A DNA stretch of 64,000 bases from CAIYZT01 sp947461435 (GCA_965284435.1 OZ260083.1:992001-1056000), one strand, 5' to 3'; shown: positions 53,622-63,144, counted from the first letter of the stretch. Made by a program: numbers and translations. The notes: generated by a model from the letters alone, not told the origin.

Positions 53622-54797
53622 ATGACCAAGGCAGTTATCGTATCAACCGCGCGCACCGCCATCGGCAAGGCCGGGCGCGGCGTATTCAACATGACCCATG
53701 GTGTGACGATGGCCGGGCACGTCGCCCGCACCGCCGTTGACCGCGCGGGGATAGACCCCGCAACAATCGAAGATTCGATCTGGGGCTGTGGGTATCCGGA
53801 ATATGTAACCGGGCGCAACCTCGCGCGGCAGGCCGTCATCCGCGCCGGCTTGCCCGTCACCATTTCGGGAACCACCGTCAATCGGTTTTGCGCTTCGGGC
53901 CTGCAGGCCATTGCCATGGGCGGTCAGATGATCAGCGGCGATGGCGCGCGGGCCATCTTGGTCGGTGGCATCGAAAGCATTTCCTTGGTGCAACCTCCGC
54001 CGCGCCCAGAGGCCGACGCTTGGATCACCGCGCATAAACCCGACCTTTATATGCCCATGATCGAGACCGCAGATATCGTGGCCAAACGCTATGGCGTGTC
54101 CCGCGAAGCGCAAGATGAATTGGCGGTGCAATCGCAGGCGCGGACCGCCGCCGCACAGGCCGCGGGCCGCCTTGATGCCGAAATCGTGCCAATCAGCGTC
54201 GAACAACGGATCGTCGACAAAGCGACGGGCCAGACTTCCACGCAAACCGTCATGGTGGAACGCGACGAATGCAACCGTCCAGGCACAACCTTGCAATCCT
54301 TGCAAAAGTTGGAACCTGTCCGCGGCACCGGACAGTTCGTGACGGCCGGAAATGCAAGCCAACTGTCCGATGGCGCGGCCTCTTTGGTGATGATGCACGA
54401 AGACGAAGCCACTCGTCAGGGAATTGCCCCCCTCGGCCGTTTTCTTGGCTTTGCCGTCGCCGGATGCGAGCCGGACGAAATGGGCATTGGTCCGGTTTTT
54501 GCAGTACCACGGCTTTTGATGCGGCATGGTCTTACCGTTGCGGATATTGACCTGTGGGAATTGAACGAGGCTTTCGCCTCGCAAGCCTTGTACTGCCGGG
54601 ACCGGCTGGGCATCGACAATGATCGTTTGAATGTGAATGGCGGGGCGATTGCCTTGGGTCACCCCTTCGGGATGACAGGTGCCCGGATGACGGGCCACCT
54701 TCTGCTCGAAGGCCGCCGCAGAAAGGCAAGATTGGGCGTTGTGACGATGTGCATCGGCGGCGGGGCTGGCGCGGCAGGACTATTTGAAATCTATTAG
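53622..54797 (+). CDS. fadA: Acetyl-CoA acyltransferase (thiolase)
   Basis: A 391-residue degradative thiolase that cleaves 3-ketoacyl-CoA. The nucleophilic Cys is in TTVNRFCASGLQAIAMGGQMI near residues 83-103 in pieces. LWELNEAFASQ, GGAIALGHPFGMTGARMTGHLLLE in pieces (catalytic His) and VTMCIGGGAGAAGLFE (second Cys) complete the active site. AAGGAC lies 7 bases before the ATG. It forms an operon with the upstream fadJ-type gene, supplying the final step of fatty-acid beta-oxidation. Confidence 0.95.
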   Translation: MTKAVIVSTARTAIGKAGRGVFNMTHGVTMAGHVARTAVDRAGIDPATIEDSIWGCGYPEYVTGRNLARQAVIRAGLPVTISGTTVNRFCASGLQAIAMGGQMISGDGARAILVGGIESISLVQPPPRPEADAWITAHKPDLYMPMIETADIVAKRYGVSREAQDELAVQSQARTAAAQAAGRLDAEIVPISVEQRIVDKATGQTSTQTVMVERDECNRPGTTLQSLQKLEPVRGTGQFVTAGNASQLSDGAASLVMMHEDEATRQGIAPLGRFLGFAVAGCEPDEMGIGPVFAVPRLLMRHGLTVADIDLWELNEAFASQALYCRDRLGIDNDRLNVNGGAIALGHPFGMTGARMTGHLLLEGRRRKARLGVVTMCIGGGAGAAGLFEIY

Positions 54798-54835
54798 TCT
54801 GGGGCGCATGTTCCGGCCCCGCCCGTCGGCACGGG

Positions 54836-55906
54836 TTATTGAACCCGCCGACCGTCAGGGTCGAACAGACAGGCCCCCGTCAGATCAAGCCCGATCTGCA
54901 CAAGATCGCCCAAACGCGCGGGTGCATCGCCATCGCATTTCAGCGTCAGCGCTCTGCCTGCGGCGGTTTGCACGTGCAAGATCGTCTCATCGCCCAGATG
55001 CTCTGCAAGATGCACGGTGCCGCTGATCTGCCCTTGATCTGACCCGACCAGCGACAAACGATCCGGACGCAGCCCCAAGGTTAAGGCCCGTCCCGGCGGC
55101 CCGTCAATCTTGCCGCCGGGCCAGATCATCTGTTCGCCTGACTCCAGCAAAATCGAACCGTCCTCGCCCCGCGATATGGGCAAAAGGTTCATCGCGGGAC
55201 TGCCGATAAAGCTGGCCACAAAAAGGTTTGCCGGATTGTGATACACCTCGCGCGGGGTGCCCACTTGTTCAACCCTGCCGGAATTCAGCACAACAATTCT
55301 GTCGGCCAGCGTCATGGCCTCCACCTGATCATGGGTCACAAAAATCATCGTGGCTTTCAATTCCTGATGCAGGCGGGCGATCTGGCTGCGCATCTCGACC
55401 CGCAGGGCGGCATCAAGGTTTGACAGGGGCTCGTCAAACAGGAACACCTCAGGCTTGCGGACAATCGCCCTGCCGATGGCCACTCTTTGGCGCTGGCCGC
55501 CAGACATGGCCTTGGGGCGGCGCGGCAAAAGATCGCTGATCTGCAACAGGGCTGCCGTCTCGCGCACACGGCTGTCCACATCCGCGCGCGCCATCCCTGA
55601 TCGGCGCAACCCATAGGCCAGATTGTCATAGGCCGACATATGCGGATACAGCGCATAATTCTGAAAGACCATCGCCACCCCGCGCTTGGCGGGCGCAAGG
55701 CCCGAAACCTCGACCCCTGAAATCAGGACCTCGCCCCCATCCACGTCTTCCAAACCGGCGATCATCCGCAGCAAGGTGGATTTGCCGCAGCCGGACGGTC
55801 CGACAAATACGACCAATTCCCCATCATCCACCCGAAGATCGATGCCCTTGATCACCTCCATCGTGCCAAAAAACTTTTGTACCCCCAAAAGCTGAACCGC
55901 GCCCAT
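54836..55906 (-). CDS. Sugar ABC transporter ATPase (MalK/UgpC type)
   Basis: 356 residues. Walker A GPSGCGKST is at 36-44, Q-loop FQNYALYPHM at 81-90, signature MSGGQRQR at 134-141, Walker B VFLFDEPLSNLD at 154-165 and the H-loop FVTHDQVEAMTL near 192. The C-terminal 120 residues form the TOBE/MalK regulatory domain (TLGLRPDRLSLVG, RALTLKCDGDAPARLGDLVQIGLD in pieces). Last gene of the seven-gene minus-strand operon and energiser for the two permeases just upstream. Convergent with fadA. Confidence 0.92.
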   Translation of the reverse strand: MGAVQLLGVQKFFGTMEVIKGIDLRVDDGELVVFVGPSGCGKSTLLRMIAGLEDVDGGEVLISGVEVSGLAPAKRGVAMVFQNYALYPHMSAYDNLAYGLRRSGMARADVDSRVRETAALLQISDLLPRRPKAMSGGQRQRVAIGRAIVRKPEVFLFDEPLSNLDAALRVEMRSQIARLHQELKATMIFVTHDQVEAMTLADRIVVLNSGRVEQVGTPREVYHNPANLFVASFIGSPAMNLLPISRGEDGSILLESGEQMIWPGGKIDGPPGRALTLGLRPDRLSLVGSDQGQISGTVHLAEHLGDETILHVQTAAGRALTLKCDGDAPARLGDLVQIGLDLTGACLFDPDGRRVQ

Positions 55907-55915
55907 CTGCGTCCC

Positions 55916-56767
55916 TCACTTCAGTGTCGATGATGCCAGCCCCTGACGGAACAGGCGCTGTGTCACCAAGAACAACACGACCATAGGCAGTGCCGTCAAC
56001 AACGCCCCTGTCATCGAAATAGACCATTCCCGCGCACGGGCCGCTTGAAAGGTGAAAAGGCCCAAGGACAGGGGGAATTCATCGCGGTCTTGCAGATAGA
56101 TCAGGGGCCCAAAAAATTCGTTCCACGTATAGACGATTGCGAACAGCCCAACGATGATCAGCGGCGTTCGAACCTGGGGCAGCACGATTTGCCACCAAAT
56201 GCGAAACTCTGATGCCCCATCAAGACGGGCCGCATCCATCAATTCGCGCGGCACACCCAGAAAAAATTGACGCAACATGAAGATAAAGAAGGCATCTCCA
56301 AAAAAGAACGGCGCGATCAAGGGCCAATAGGTGCCATTCAGACCCAGTTTTGTCCAACCCAGATAGACGGGCAGGAACGTCACGATCCCCGGCAGCAGCA
56401 AGGCGCAAACGGTCAGGCCAAACACCAGATTGCGCCCCCGCCAGCGCAGGCATCCAAAACTGTACGCCGCAAGCGAGCAGGAAAAACAGACCGCGCAGGC
56501 CACCGACAGCGCATAGAAGACAGAGTTTGCAAACTGGCGCAGAAAGGGAAAATCATCCCGCGTCAGCAAGGCTGTCAGGTTTTCCAGACGAATCGGATCT
56601 GGAAACCAAAGCACCGGATTTGCAAAGATCTCGGCGTTGTTCTTAAAGGCCGAAATGGCCATCCAGTAAAACGGCAGCAAAAACACGGCAGATATCGCCA
56701 GCATCACCGCGTGATACACCAAGGTTTGTGCCACGCGCGCCGGGGCTATCCGCGAGGTTTTTTTCAC
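55916..56767 (-). CDS. Sugar ABC transporter permease (MalG type)
   Basis: 283 residues, six membrane segments. It contains the CUT1 family EAA loop, ELMDAARLDGASEFRIWWQIVLPQVRTPL in pieces (about 186-215), and the GTYWPLIAPFFFGDAFFIFMLRQFF region before it. The start is a GTG at 56767 that overlaps the stop of the partner permease (GTGA), so the two are translationally coupled; the longer open frame is a shadow of that gene. The first residues VKKTSRIAP precede helix one. Confidence 0.88.
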   Translation of the reverse strand: MKKTSRIAPARVAQTLVYHAVMLAISAVFLLPFYWMAISAFKNNAEIFANPVLWFPDPIRLENLTALLTRDDFPFLRQFANSVFYALSVACAVCFSCSLAAYSFGCLRWRGRNLVFGLTVCALLLPGIVTFLPVYLGWTKLGLNGTYWPLIAPFFFGDAFFIFMLRQFFLGVPRELMDAARLDGASEFRIWWQIVLPQVRTPLIIVGLFAIVYTWNEFFGPLIYLQDRDEFPLSLGLFTFQAARAREWSISMTGALLTALPMVVLFLVTQRLFRQGLASSTLK

Positions 56768-57711
56768 CGGCTTTCCCCTTCGTAATAGACCCACGACCGG
56801 GCGGTGCGAAAGATCAGCAAGGTCAACAAAAGCACGACCACAAACAGGACCGTCGCCATGGCGGCCGCGTGTCCCATGTTGAAATAGCGAAACGCGGCAC
56901 GGTACAGAACAACCATGTACATCAAGGTGGCCTCGGCGGGCTTTCCCGTGGTGCCGCCAATCACCAAAGCCTGTGTAAACACTTGAAAGGAATAGATGAT
57001 CCCTGTCACAAGATTGAACAGGATCATCGGGGTGATCAGCGGAATCGTGATCCATACCAATTTGTGCCAACCGCGCGGGCTATCAAGATCAGCCGCTTCA
57101 GAGATGTCTTTGGGGATGTTCTGCAATCCGCCCAGAAACACCAGCGTTTCCACGCCCAATGGCCAAAGGCTTAATAAAATCAAGGTCCACAAGGCTGCCT
57201 TGGGATCCAAAAGCCAATCTGGCGGGCTTAAACCCATCGCTTGCAACATCATGTTGACCGGTCCTGCAACCGGGTTCAGCAACAGGATAAACACAATAGA
57301 CCCGGCCACCGCCGGCATCAGAAACGGCAGATAAAAGACGGTTCTGTAAAAGCCCGACAGCATCGTGACACGGTTCAGTAGAAGCGCAAGGCACAGGGCC
57401 AACACAAGCTTGATCGGCACCGAAATCATGGCAAACATCAGGGTGTTCTGCGCCGAGGTCCAGACCGCAGGATCGGCCCAGATCGCAGAATAATTCTGCA
57501 AACCAACCCATTTTGGGGCCCCTGTGATCTGAAATCTGGCTTGGGCGATGTAGAACGTCAGCACCAACGGGATTGCTGTAAAAATCGCCAATCCTATCAT
57601 CCAGGGCAATGCAAAAAGCACGCCCGCGTGGGCCTCGTTTCGGCCTGCGCGGCGCCTGCGCCGGGGCAAAGTCTCTGCCCCGGCTTGCCCTGAAGGGGTG
57701 CTTTTGCCCAT
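56764..57711 (-). CDS. Sugar ABC transporter permease (MalF type)
   Basis: 315 residues with a basic N-terminus (RRRRRAGRNEAHAG) and six membrane segments. Family marks are NYSAIWADPAVWTSAQNTLMF in pieces, FYRTVFYLPFLMPAVAGSI and the EAA loop PKDISEAADLDSPRGWHKLVWITIPLITP in pieces (about 202-230). The EAA loop has an Asp-Ser-Pro-Arg insertion pattern in place of the usual DGA. The ATG overlaps the stop of the binding-protein gene (TGATG). Confidence 0.9.
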   Translation of the reverse strand: MGKSTPSGQAGAETLPRRRRRAGRNEAHAGVLFALPWMIGLAIFTAIPLVLTFYIAQARFQITGAPKWVGLQNYSAIWADPAVWTSAQNTLMFAMISVPIKLVLALCLALLLNRVTMLSGFYRTVFYLPFLMPAVAGSIVFILLLNPVAGPVNMMLQAMGLSPPDWLLDPKAALWTLILLSLWPLGVETLVFLGGLQNIPKDISEAADLDSPRGWHKLVWITIPLITPMILFNLVTGIIYSFQVFTQALVIGGTTGKPAEATLMYMVVLYRAAFRYFNMGHAAAMATVLFVVVLLLTLLIFRTARSWVYYEGESR

Positions 57712-59087
57712 CAACCCGCCATGACCCGGTCCAATTCTGCCTGAGCGGCGCTTTGCGCATCGCTCAATGCATCCTTCACCGACGCGGCCTTGGTATAGAT
57801 CTTCTCCATCGCGCGGGCCATCTGGTCATTGCCAAAGCTTTGCGACGGCGAATTCCACATCGGCGTCACGATTGCGGCTTGGGTTGCCAAGAAAGCCGTC
57901 AGATCATCGGCAAACTCTGCCCCGCGATTTTCGATCAGGCTGTTGGGCGCCTTCAGCGAGACCTGCGAATTTGTCGGAACATCCGGGATCTGCTGGTACC
58001 ATTCGACTGACCCTTCGATGGCCAGATACGACAGATAATCGAACGCGGCTTGGGGGTTCTTTGAACCGACCGGTATCACGAACCAATTCGGCCAGGTGCC
58101 CGAAACAGCCGTCGTGCCCGAGGGTCCAACCGGAATGGGTGCCATGTTCCAGCGGGTAAAGGTTGGCACTGGATCGGCGTAGATGTCACCCATCAGCCAA
58201 CTTCCTGAAATCAAACCGGCCTGCCGTCCCTCGCGGAACGCGGGCCCAAGGCCGCTGGACGCATCTGGATAAGCTTCTTTGAAATTGCCGGCCCGATCAA
58301 TCAGGTTGACATCTCCTTTGTATTCTTCGTCCAGCCATTCCAGAAAGAAATTCATCATTTCGATGTTCTGTTCGGAATCCAGCATGTATTTCAAATTGGC
58401 TTCATCAAACAGCATTCCCCCATTCAGGGCCGACCAGATCGCCATGGTTTCGGGAATCCGGTTGGGCATGAAGCCGGCTGATACCAAGGTATCGCCATCC
58501 CAAACGGTGAATTCCTTCGACAGTTTGCGCATCTCGACCCATGTCTTGGGAAATGAGGCGCGGTCGGATGGGATACCTTTGGATTCAAGCAATTCCTCGT
58601 TGTACCACATCGTATAGACCCCGGCCGTCACCGGCAGGCCATAGGTGTTGCCCTTGAACTGGCAAGACGACAAAAGACCGGCAGGCCAGGTGTCGATCCC
58701 GATCTTCGAGTTTTTCATCATCTCGTCCAGCGGCATGAACGCCCCTTGCGCGCCCAGCGACACCGGGCTGTCCCAAAGCATCGAAATATCGGGCGGGCTT
58801 CCTGCCGTGATCGAACCGATCAGGGCCTGCGTGAATTCGGTATCTTGCCCCAGACCGCAAACCGTGGTGGCCGGGCCCAGATTGGCCGATGACGAAAAAC
58901 CTTCAAGCAGTCCGGTGTGGATCTTGCAGAACAGGTCCGACCCCCCGGGCAGCCACAGTAAAAGTTGGCCCTCAGCTTGGGCAAGGGTGGCCCCCGGAAG
59001 GGCCATAATGGCCCCTGCCGCCGCAGATCCGTGCAAAAAACGACGGCGACTGATTGATCCGGGCACAGCATAGGTCTTCTCTGACAT
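57711..59087 (-). CDS. Extracellular sugar-binding protein (family 1 type)
   Basis: 458 residues with a clear twin-arginine signal (ISRRRFLHGSAAAGAIMALPGATLAQA in pieces, residues 9-35), so it is exported folded. The mature protein has the family 1 solute-binding layout: ITAGSPPDISMLWDS, TYGLPVTAGVYTMWYNEELLESKG in pieces, PKTWVEM, and late NWFVIPVGSKNPQAAFDYLSYL in pieces. The ATG at 59087 follows GGGAGAG at 7-8 bases; a longer frame to 59174 is not supported. The ligand is unknown; neighbours suggest an oligosaccharide, glycoside or cyclitol. Confidence 0.9.
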   Translation of the reverse strand: MSEKTYAVPGSISRRRFLHGSAAAGAIMALPGATLAQAEGQLLLWLPGGSDLFCKIHTGLLEGFSSSANLGPATTVCGLGQDTEFTQALIGSITAGSPPDISMLWDSPVSLGAQGAFMPLDEMMKNSKIGIDTWPAGLLSSCQFKGNTYGLPVTAGVYTMWYNEELLESKGIPSDRASFPKTWVEMRKLSKEFTVWDGDTLVSAGFMPNRIPETMAIWSALNGGMLFDEANLKYMLDSEQNIEMMNFFLEWLDEEYKGDVNLIDRAGNFKEAYPDASSGLGPAFREGRQAGLISGSWLMGDIYADPVPTFTRWNMAPIPVGPSGTTAVSGTWPNWFVIPVGSKNPQAAFDYLSYLAIEGSVEWYQQIPDVPTNSQVSLKAPNSLIENRGAEFADDLTAFLATQAAIVTPMWNSPSQSFGNDQMARAMEKIYTKAASVKDALSDAQSAAQAELDRVMAG

Positions 59088-59106
59088 GTCTTCTCTCCCT
59101 CTTGCA

Positions 59107-60069
59107 TCAGTGTGATTGGTTTGGTTGATCGTTCGGCAATGTGGCGTGAAGCGTGGTAAAACAGGCCGCGCCAATCAGTCCCGCATCTGGACCAAGCGCG
59201 GCCCGCGTGATCGGCAAGGGGTTTGGAACACCGTCCCAAAGCCCCCGGCGAATGGCGCGGGTCAAGGCGTCAAAATAGGGGCCAGCGGCGCAGCCAAGGC
59301 CCCCGCCCAGAACGATGGATTGGGGGTCCAGACTGTCGGCAAGCAGCGCCAGCACATGACCCAGTTCAGCGGCAGCCTGATCGATGATGTGCAAAGCCCG
59401 GGCGTCGCCGCCCTGCGCGGCCGCCACCACGTCCTCGGCCGTGGGCACGCCAAAAGCCGCAGCCAAAGCCGGCCCCGAGGCGATGTCTTCCACCATGCCG
59501 CCGACAGGATGGCCGCAGCTTTGGCAGCGCCGTCTATCCATGCTGTTTGCAATCACCAACGCCGCCCCGCGAGAGCCGGCATAGGGCACACCATTCAGAA
59601 CCAACACACCCGCAATTCCCGTACCGATGGTGGCATAGTAAAACGCCGATAAACCGCGCCCCATTCCCAATCGGGCCTCGGCCAAGGCCGCCGCGCGCAC
59701 ATCTGCGCTGATCACGGTGGGCAGAACCGCACCCAGATGACCTGCCACGTCAAGGCCGCTCCACCTTATCCGGTGATCGCTGAAAACGCGCCCGCGAAGA
59801 TCAACCAACTCGGCCACACCAACACCCATGGTCTTGACGGGCAATCCCAAGCTTTTTGCCTCGCCGCTAACGTCATGGGCCAGACCAACCGTATCGGCCA
59901 GAATGGCCGCCCCGCCGCGTTCGAACTCTGTTGCAACCTGCCGTCGCCCAATGACTGCGCCCGTCACAAGATCCACGATTCCCGCCGCAATCTTTGTGCC
60001 GCCCACGTCAATTCCAACGGCATACTGTCCGTCATTTTGCTGTGCATCAGGGGGCACAGAGGGCGGCAT
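59107..60069 (-). CDS. ROK-family sugar kinase or kinase-like protein
   Basis: 320 residues. The ATP-binding opening GIDVGGTKIAAG is at 19-30, GTGIAGVLVLNG near 145 and VLGGGLG near 270. The ROK zinc motif is altered: CQSCGHPVGGMVED retains two Cys and a Glu but has Gly where the third Cys of CxCGxxGCxE stands. ROK kinases phosphorylate glucose, N-acetylmannosamine, allose or fructose on entry. The start overlaps the bicupin stop (TAATG), and 20 bases separate it from the binding-protein gene, so it belongs to the operon. Confidence 0.85.
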   Translation of the reverse strand: MPPSVPPDAQQNDGQYAVGIDVGGTKIAAGIVDLVTGAVIGRRQVATEFERGGAAILADTVGLAHDVSGEAKSLGLPVKTMGVGVAELVDLRGRVFSDHRIRWSGLDVAGHLGAVLPTVISADVRAAALAEARLGMGRGLSAFYYATIGTGIAGVLVLNGVPYAGSRGAALVIANSMDRRRCQSCGHPVGGMVEDIASGPALAAAFGVPTAEDVVAAAQGGDARALHIIDQAAAELGHVLALLADSLDPQSIVLGGGLGCAAGPYFDALTRAIRRGLWDGVPNPLPITRAALGPDAGLIGAACFTTLHATLPNDQPNQSH

Positions 60070-60929
60070 TACGGCACCGGATGATAAGATGGGGCAATGC
60101 CAAACAGGTATTCTGCAGGTGTTCCGCCCATATTGAACGCGCGGTATCGGGTGCCTTGCGGAATGTAGAACCCGTCTTGCGGGTGCAATTCAAACCAAAC
60201 TGGCGATGCCTCAGGGTCATCGATCAGGATATTGACCCGGCCCGACAGCACATAAAGACCGGCCGCCCCGCCGTGGTGCAACGTCTCGCTGCGCCCACCG
60301 GGATTGATCCGAACCGAACCCGCCGTCAATTGGTCGGTCGAGGCGATGATCCCCGTCAACACCCGCGGATCGGTTCGGTCAAGCGACCAAAGACGATCGG
60401 CCTCGCGCAGAACCTTGATCCGGGCTTGGCTCAGCGCCTTTGACTGATCAGCCGGCCAATGCCCGATAAGATCGGTCCGTTCATATTTGAATTCAGAAAC
60501 ATAAGGCCGTGTCGCCGCATATTTGCCGGACGCGCCGGTCGAAGGCGGCGGTGCAAAATATTCCAGCACCCGCAATTCCTGGTCTCCCCAGGCAAAAGCA
60601 TGGTGCCAGGTATCTTTTTGAAAGAACACAGATTCGCCTTTGTGAACCAGATGAACTTCTCCGTTTTCAGGATTGGCAATCACCATCGTGCCCATCAGAA
60701 CCGTCAGCACTTCATCCGCGCCAAAGACCGTTCGAAAGCTTTCTGAATGTCGAAAGCCGTCGCCCGGGGGCATGCCAAAGACAAGCTGGTGGATCTTGTC
60801 CGTCGAAACATAAATCCAGTCATCCACCTGACCGGCCGCAACATCCCCCCAGATATGCCGGGTCACCTTCGCATAGGGAATCGGCGTGGGGCCATCAAAC
60901 ACCGGTCGAGGAGAGGATTTGTACGCCAT
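60069..60929 (-). CDS. Bicupin protein, probably a sugar isomerase or metal enzyme
   Basis: 286 residues with two cupin domains. The first (about 40-135) has HQLVFGMPPGDGFRHSESFRTVFGADE in pieces, with candidate metal ligands His/Glu, and a second motif DTWHHAFAW. The second domain (about 205-280) has GGRSETLHHGGAAGLYVLSGRV in pieces and HPQDGFYIPQGTRYRAF. It resembles sugar-metabolism bicupins in layout but lacks the blocks I would expect of 5-deoxyglucuronate isomerase (IolB). The ROK start overlaps its stop; 3 bases separate it from the oxidoreductase gene. Confidence 0.75.
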   Translation of the reverse strand: MAYKSSPRPVFDGPTPIPYAKVTRHIWGDVAAGQVDDWIYVSTDKIHQLVFGMPPGDGFRHSESFRTVFGADEVLTVLMGTMVIANPENGEVHLVHKGESVFFQKDTWHHAFAWGDQELRVLEYFAPPPSTGASGKYAATRPYVSEFKYERTDLIGHWPADQSKALSQARIKVLREADRLWSLDRTDPRVLTGIIASTDQLTAGSVRINPGGRSETLHHGGAAGLYVLSGRVNILIDDPEASPVWFELHPQDGFYIPQGTRYRAFNMGGTPAEYLFGIAPSYHPVP

Positions 60930-60932
60930 CAG

Positions 60933-62027
60933 TTACTCCGGAGCATGGTCAAGATGTGGGGCCAAACTGTCAGCAGGCGCATCGAACCGGGGGGGAACAA
61001 AAGTGCTGACAATCGGCAAGGCCTGTCCGGTGCGCCCGCTTTCCATTGATTTCACCATGATTTCAAGGACATGATAGGCATGCTCTGGCGCATTGACGGG
61101 CGCACGGTCCTGTTGGATGGCTTGGATCAGGTCGCGAATGCCATCTGTCCAGGGCCAGCGGGACCGCGAGGTGTGATCTTGCCAGAAACCGTCTTTGTTG
61201 CGCCAAAGTTTGTACCCATGCGGATCCCAATCATCCGACAGCATGTTCAAGGTGCCCTCTGTGCCGTAAATCTCGATCCCCGGCACGTCATACCGTTGAA
61301 TGGTGAACCCGGTCGTCACGACCCCAAAGCATTGGTTGCCAAAGTCCAAAAGGACCTGAAAATTGTCATCGGTTTGCACAGTCATCATCTTGCCGTTGAC
61401 CACGCGTTCAGGGATGGCGATCCCCGTCATCGCCATAACGCGCTTGGCCGGGCCCAAAAGGCCGGTCAGCGTGGCAATATTGTACACGCCAAGGTCGAAC
61501 ATCGGGCCGCCGCCGGGTTCATAAAAGAACGGGTCCCAATCGGGGCCAGCCCATCCATAAAATCCCCGCGCGGTCACCGGCCGCCCGATGTCGCCGTTGT
61601 GAATATGCCGCCACATGTCCTGATAGGTGCGCGACAGCGTGACATGGGGCGCACAAACCAGATGCCCCTTGGAGGTTTTTGCCAAAGCGACAAGCTCCGC
61701 CGCTTCGGCAAGATCCATCGACATGGGTTTTTCGACCAGAACATGTTTGCCAGACATCAAGGCATCGCGCGTCAATTGCCCATGGCTTTGCATGGAGGTC
61801 AGGATCACAACCAGATCAACATCGGGCCGCGCAAGAACCTCGCGGTAGTCGGTTGTAAAGGCAGGAATGTCCCATCCCTTGGCGCGTTCGGCCTTTTCGG
61901 GGCGCAGATCGCAGCCGATCACGACCTCGCAGGGCGTCCCTTCGATGTTCAAACGCCGCATATGGGGAACATATTTTTCCGAAACAGACCCAAGGCCGAT
62001 CACGCCCACGCGTACCGTCTTCACCAT
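60933..62027 (-). CDS. Gfo/Idh/MocA-family oxidoreductase
   Basis: 364 residues. The Rossmann domain starts GVIGLGSVSEKYV (8-20), with HVLVEKPMSMDLAEA at 95-109 carrying the conserved EKP. The C-terminal domain contains RGFYGWAGPDWDPFFYEPGGGPMFDLGVYNIATLTGLLG in pieces, where Asp-x3-Tyr-Asn (D-LGVYN) fits the family's catalytic D-x3-H/N block. It probably oxidises a sugar, cyclitol or glycoside hydroxyl with NAD(P). GGAGGG lies 7 bases before the ATG at 62027. First gene of the seven-gene transport and catabolism operon. Confidence 0.88.
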   Translation of the reverse strand: MVKTVRVGVIGLGSVSEKYVPHMRRLNIEGTPCEVVIGCDLRPEKAERAKGWDIPAFTTDYREVLARPDVDLVVILTSMQSHGQLTRDALMSGKHVLVEKPMSMDLAEAAELVALAKTSKGHLVCAPHVTLSRTYQDMWRHIHNGDIGRPVTARGFYGWAGPDWDPFFYEPGGGPMFDLGVYNIATLTGLLGPAKRVMAMTGIAIPERVVNGKMMTVQTDDNFQVLLDFGNQCFGVVTTGFTIQRYDVPGIEIYGTEGTLNMLSDDWDPHGYKLWRNKDGFWQDHTSRSRWPWTDGIRDLIQAIQQDRAPVNAPEHAYHVLEIMVKSMESGRTGQALPIVSTFVPPRFDAPADSLAPHLDHAPE

Positions 62028-62112
62028 GGCGATCCCTCCGCTGACGACCCGCCGAGTCGGGCCTTCGTCGAATGATGGGTCACTCATGGCGTTGCGAAAA
62101 TAGTGCCATTGG

Positions 62113-63144
62113 TCATGATTGGCGCAAGGCTGCCATATACTCGCCGAACAACTCGCGCTCTGTGGTGATGTCAAGTTTGCGGTAAATCGCCAGACGGTAG
62201 TTCTTGATCGTGCCGCGCGACAGGTTCAACTTTCGCGCAATTTCGATGACGGGATACCCCTGCAAGGTCAGCATGACGACATCCTGTTCGCGCTCACTCA
62301 GCGGGGCTGACATCGAAATCGGCAAACTTCGGGCGGTGAACGGTTCAAGCCGCGCCCCCATATCCGGGGCCAATTCATCACAAAATCCACCGGGGGCCGG
62401 GCCGAAATCGGGGGGCAACTGCGTGCGGCGCAGGGCCAGCTGTCCGGCCAGACGCAAGGTGCACGGACCCCGTGTTGCCAGGCTGGCTACCGCGTCGGCG
62501 ATCAGGGGGTCTTGCGCGCACGTGTTCCACGCGGTTGTCGTGAACACCTCGATGCCATGCAGGTCAACAAACCGCAGCGGCCGTTCAGACCCGATGGGCG
62601 AATTTCCCGGATCGACGCCTGCGGTCACAAAAATGCTCAGATGCCGCCGGTGCAAGGCGGCCAGCAAGGGAAAAAGACGGCGAACGCGGGAAACTTCTGC
62701 CTGCGTGAACACACCCTTGGCCCGATCCAGAATAAGCGTGGGCGACGCATCGCCAATCGGCGGAAGGAAGACAGCGATTTCATCATGAATGGCCATGGCC
62801 GTCAGAAATTCGCGCGCATAGCGGCTTTTGCCAATCCCCGCATCCATGGCCCGCAAGCGATAGGTGCCGGTCTCTCCGCCATTTTTCCAATGCGCATAAA
62901 AGGGATCAAAGGCGAAGTAGTGATTGTAATAGGCCGTCATCGCAGCCGTCGGCTCGACGCGGGGGATGATCAGGTCCGGCGGCGCAGCCCGGGAATAACG
63001 CACCAACGCCGCAAGATCATGGGTGGCCGCGGTGCCCAGAATATCCAGCAAGGCATCATAAAACCCACCTGTCCCAAGTTTGTCGATGGCTCGGGCGGCC
63101 ATGGCTGTGATGTCGCTGTCCGCAAACGGGTTCCGCTGGCTCAT
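62113..63144 (-). CDS. LuxR-type transcriptional regulator
   Basis: 343 residues. The C-terminal LuxR helix-turn-helix is PLSEREQDVVMLTLQGYPVIEIARKLNLSRGTIKNYRLAIYRKLDI in pieces (about 280-325). The N-terminal 250 residues have no receiver domain; YYNHYFAFDPFYAHWKNGGE and RAKGVFTQAEVSRVRRLFPLLAALHRRHL in pieces suggest a ligand-sensing domain seen in other alphaproteobacterial LuxR proteins. It lies 85 bases upstream of the operon on the same strand and divergent from the IolE-like gene, so it likely controls both. GGGAGAG lies 6 bases before the ATG; the longer frame overlaps the divergent gene. Confidence 0.85.
   Translation of the reverse strand: MSQRNPFADSDITAMAARAIDKLGTGGFYDALLDILGTAATHDLAALVRYSRAAPPDLIIPRVEPTAAMTAYYNHYFAFDPFYAHWKNGGETGTYRLRAMDAGIGKSRYAREFLTAMAIHDEIAVFLPPIGDASPTLILDRAKGVFTQAEVSRVRRLFPLLAALHRRHLSIFVTAGVDPGNSPIGSERPLRFVDLHGIEVFTTTAWNTCAQDPLIADAVASLATRGPCTLRLAGQLALRRTQLPPDFGPAPGGFCDELAPDMGARLEPFTARSLPISMSAPLSEREQDVVMLTLQGYPVIEIARKLNLSRGTIKNYRLAIYRKLDITTERELFGEYMAALRQS

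Noticed and set aside
54784..54835. GGGGC/GCCCC hairpin after fadA as terminator
   Set aside because: The stem is only 5 bases and has no T-run.
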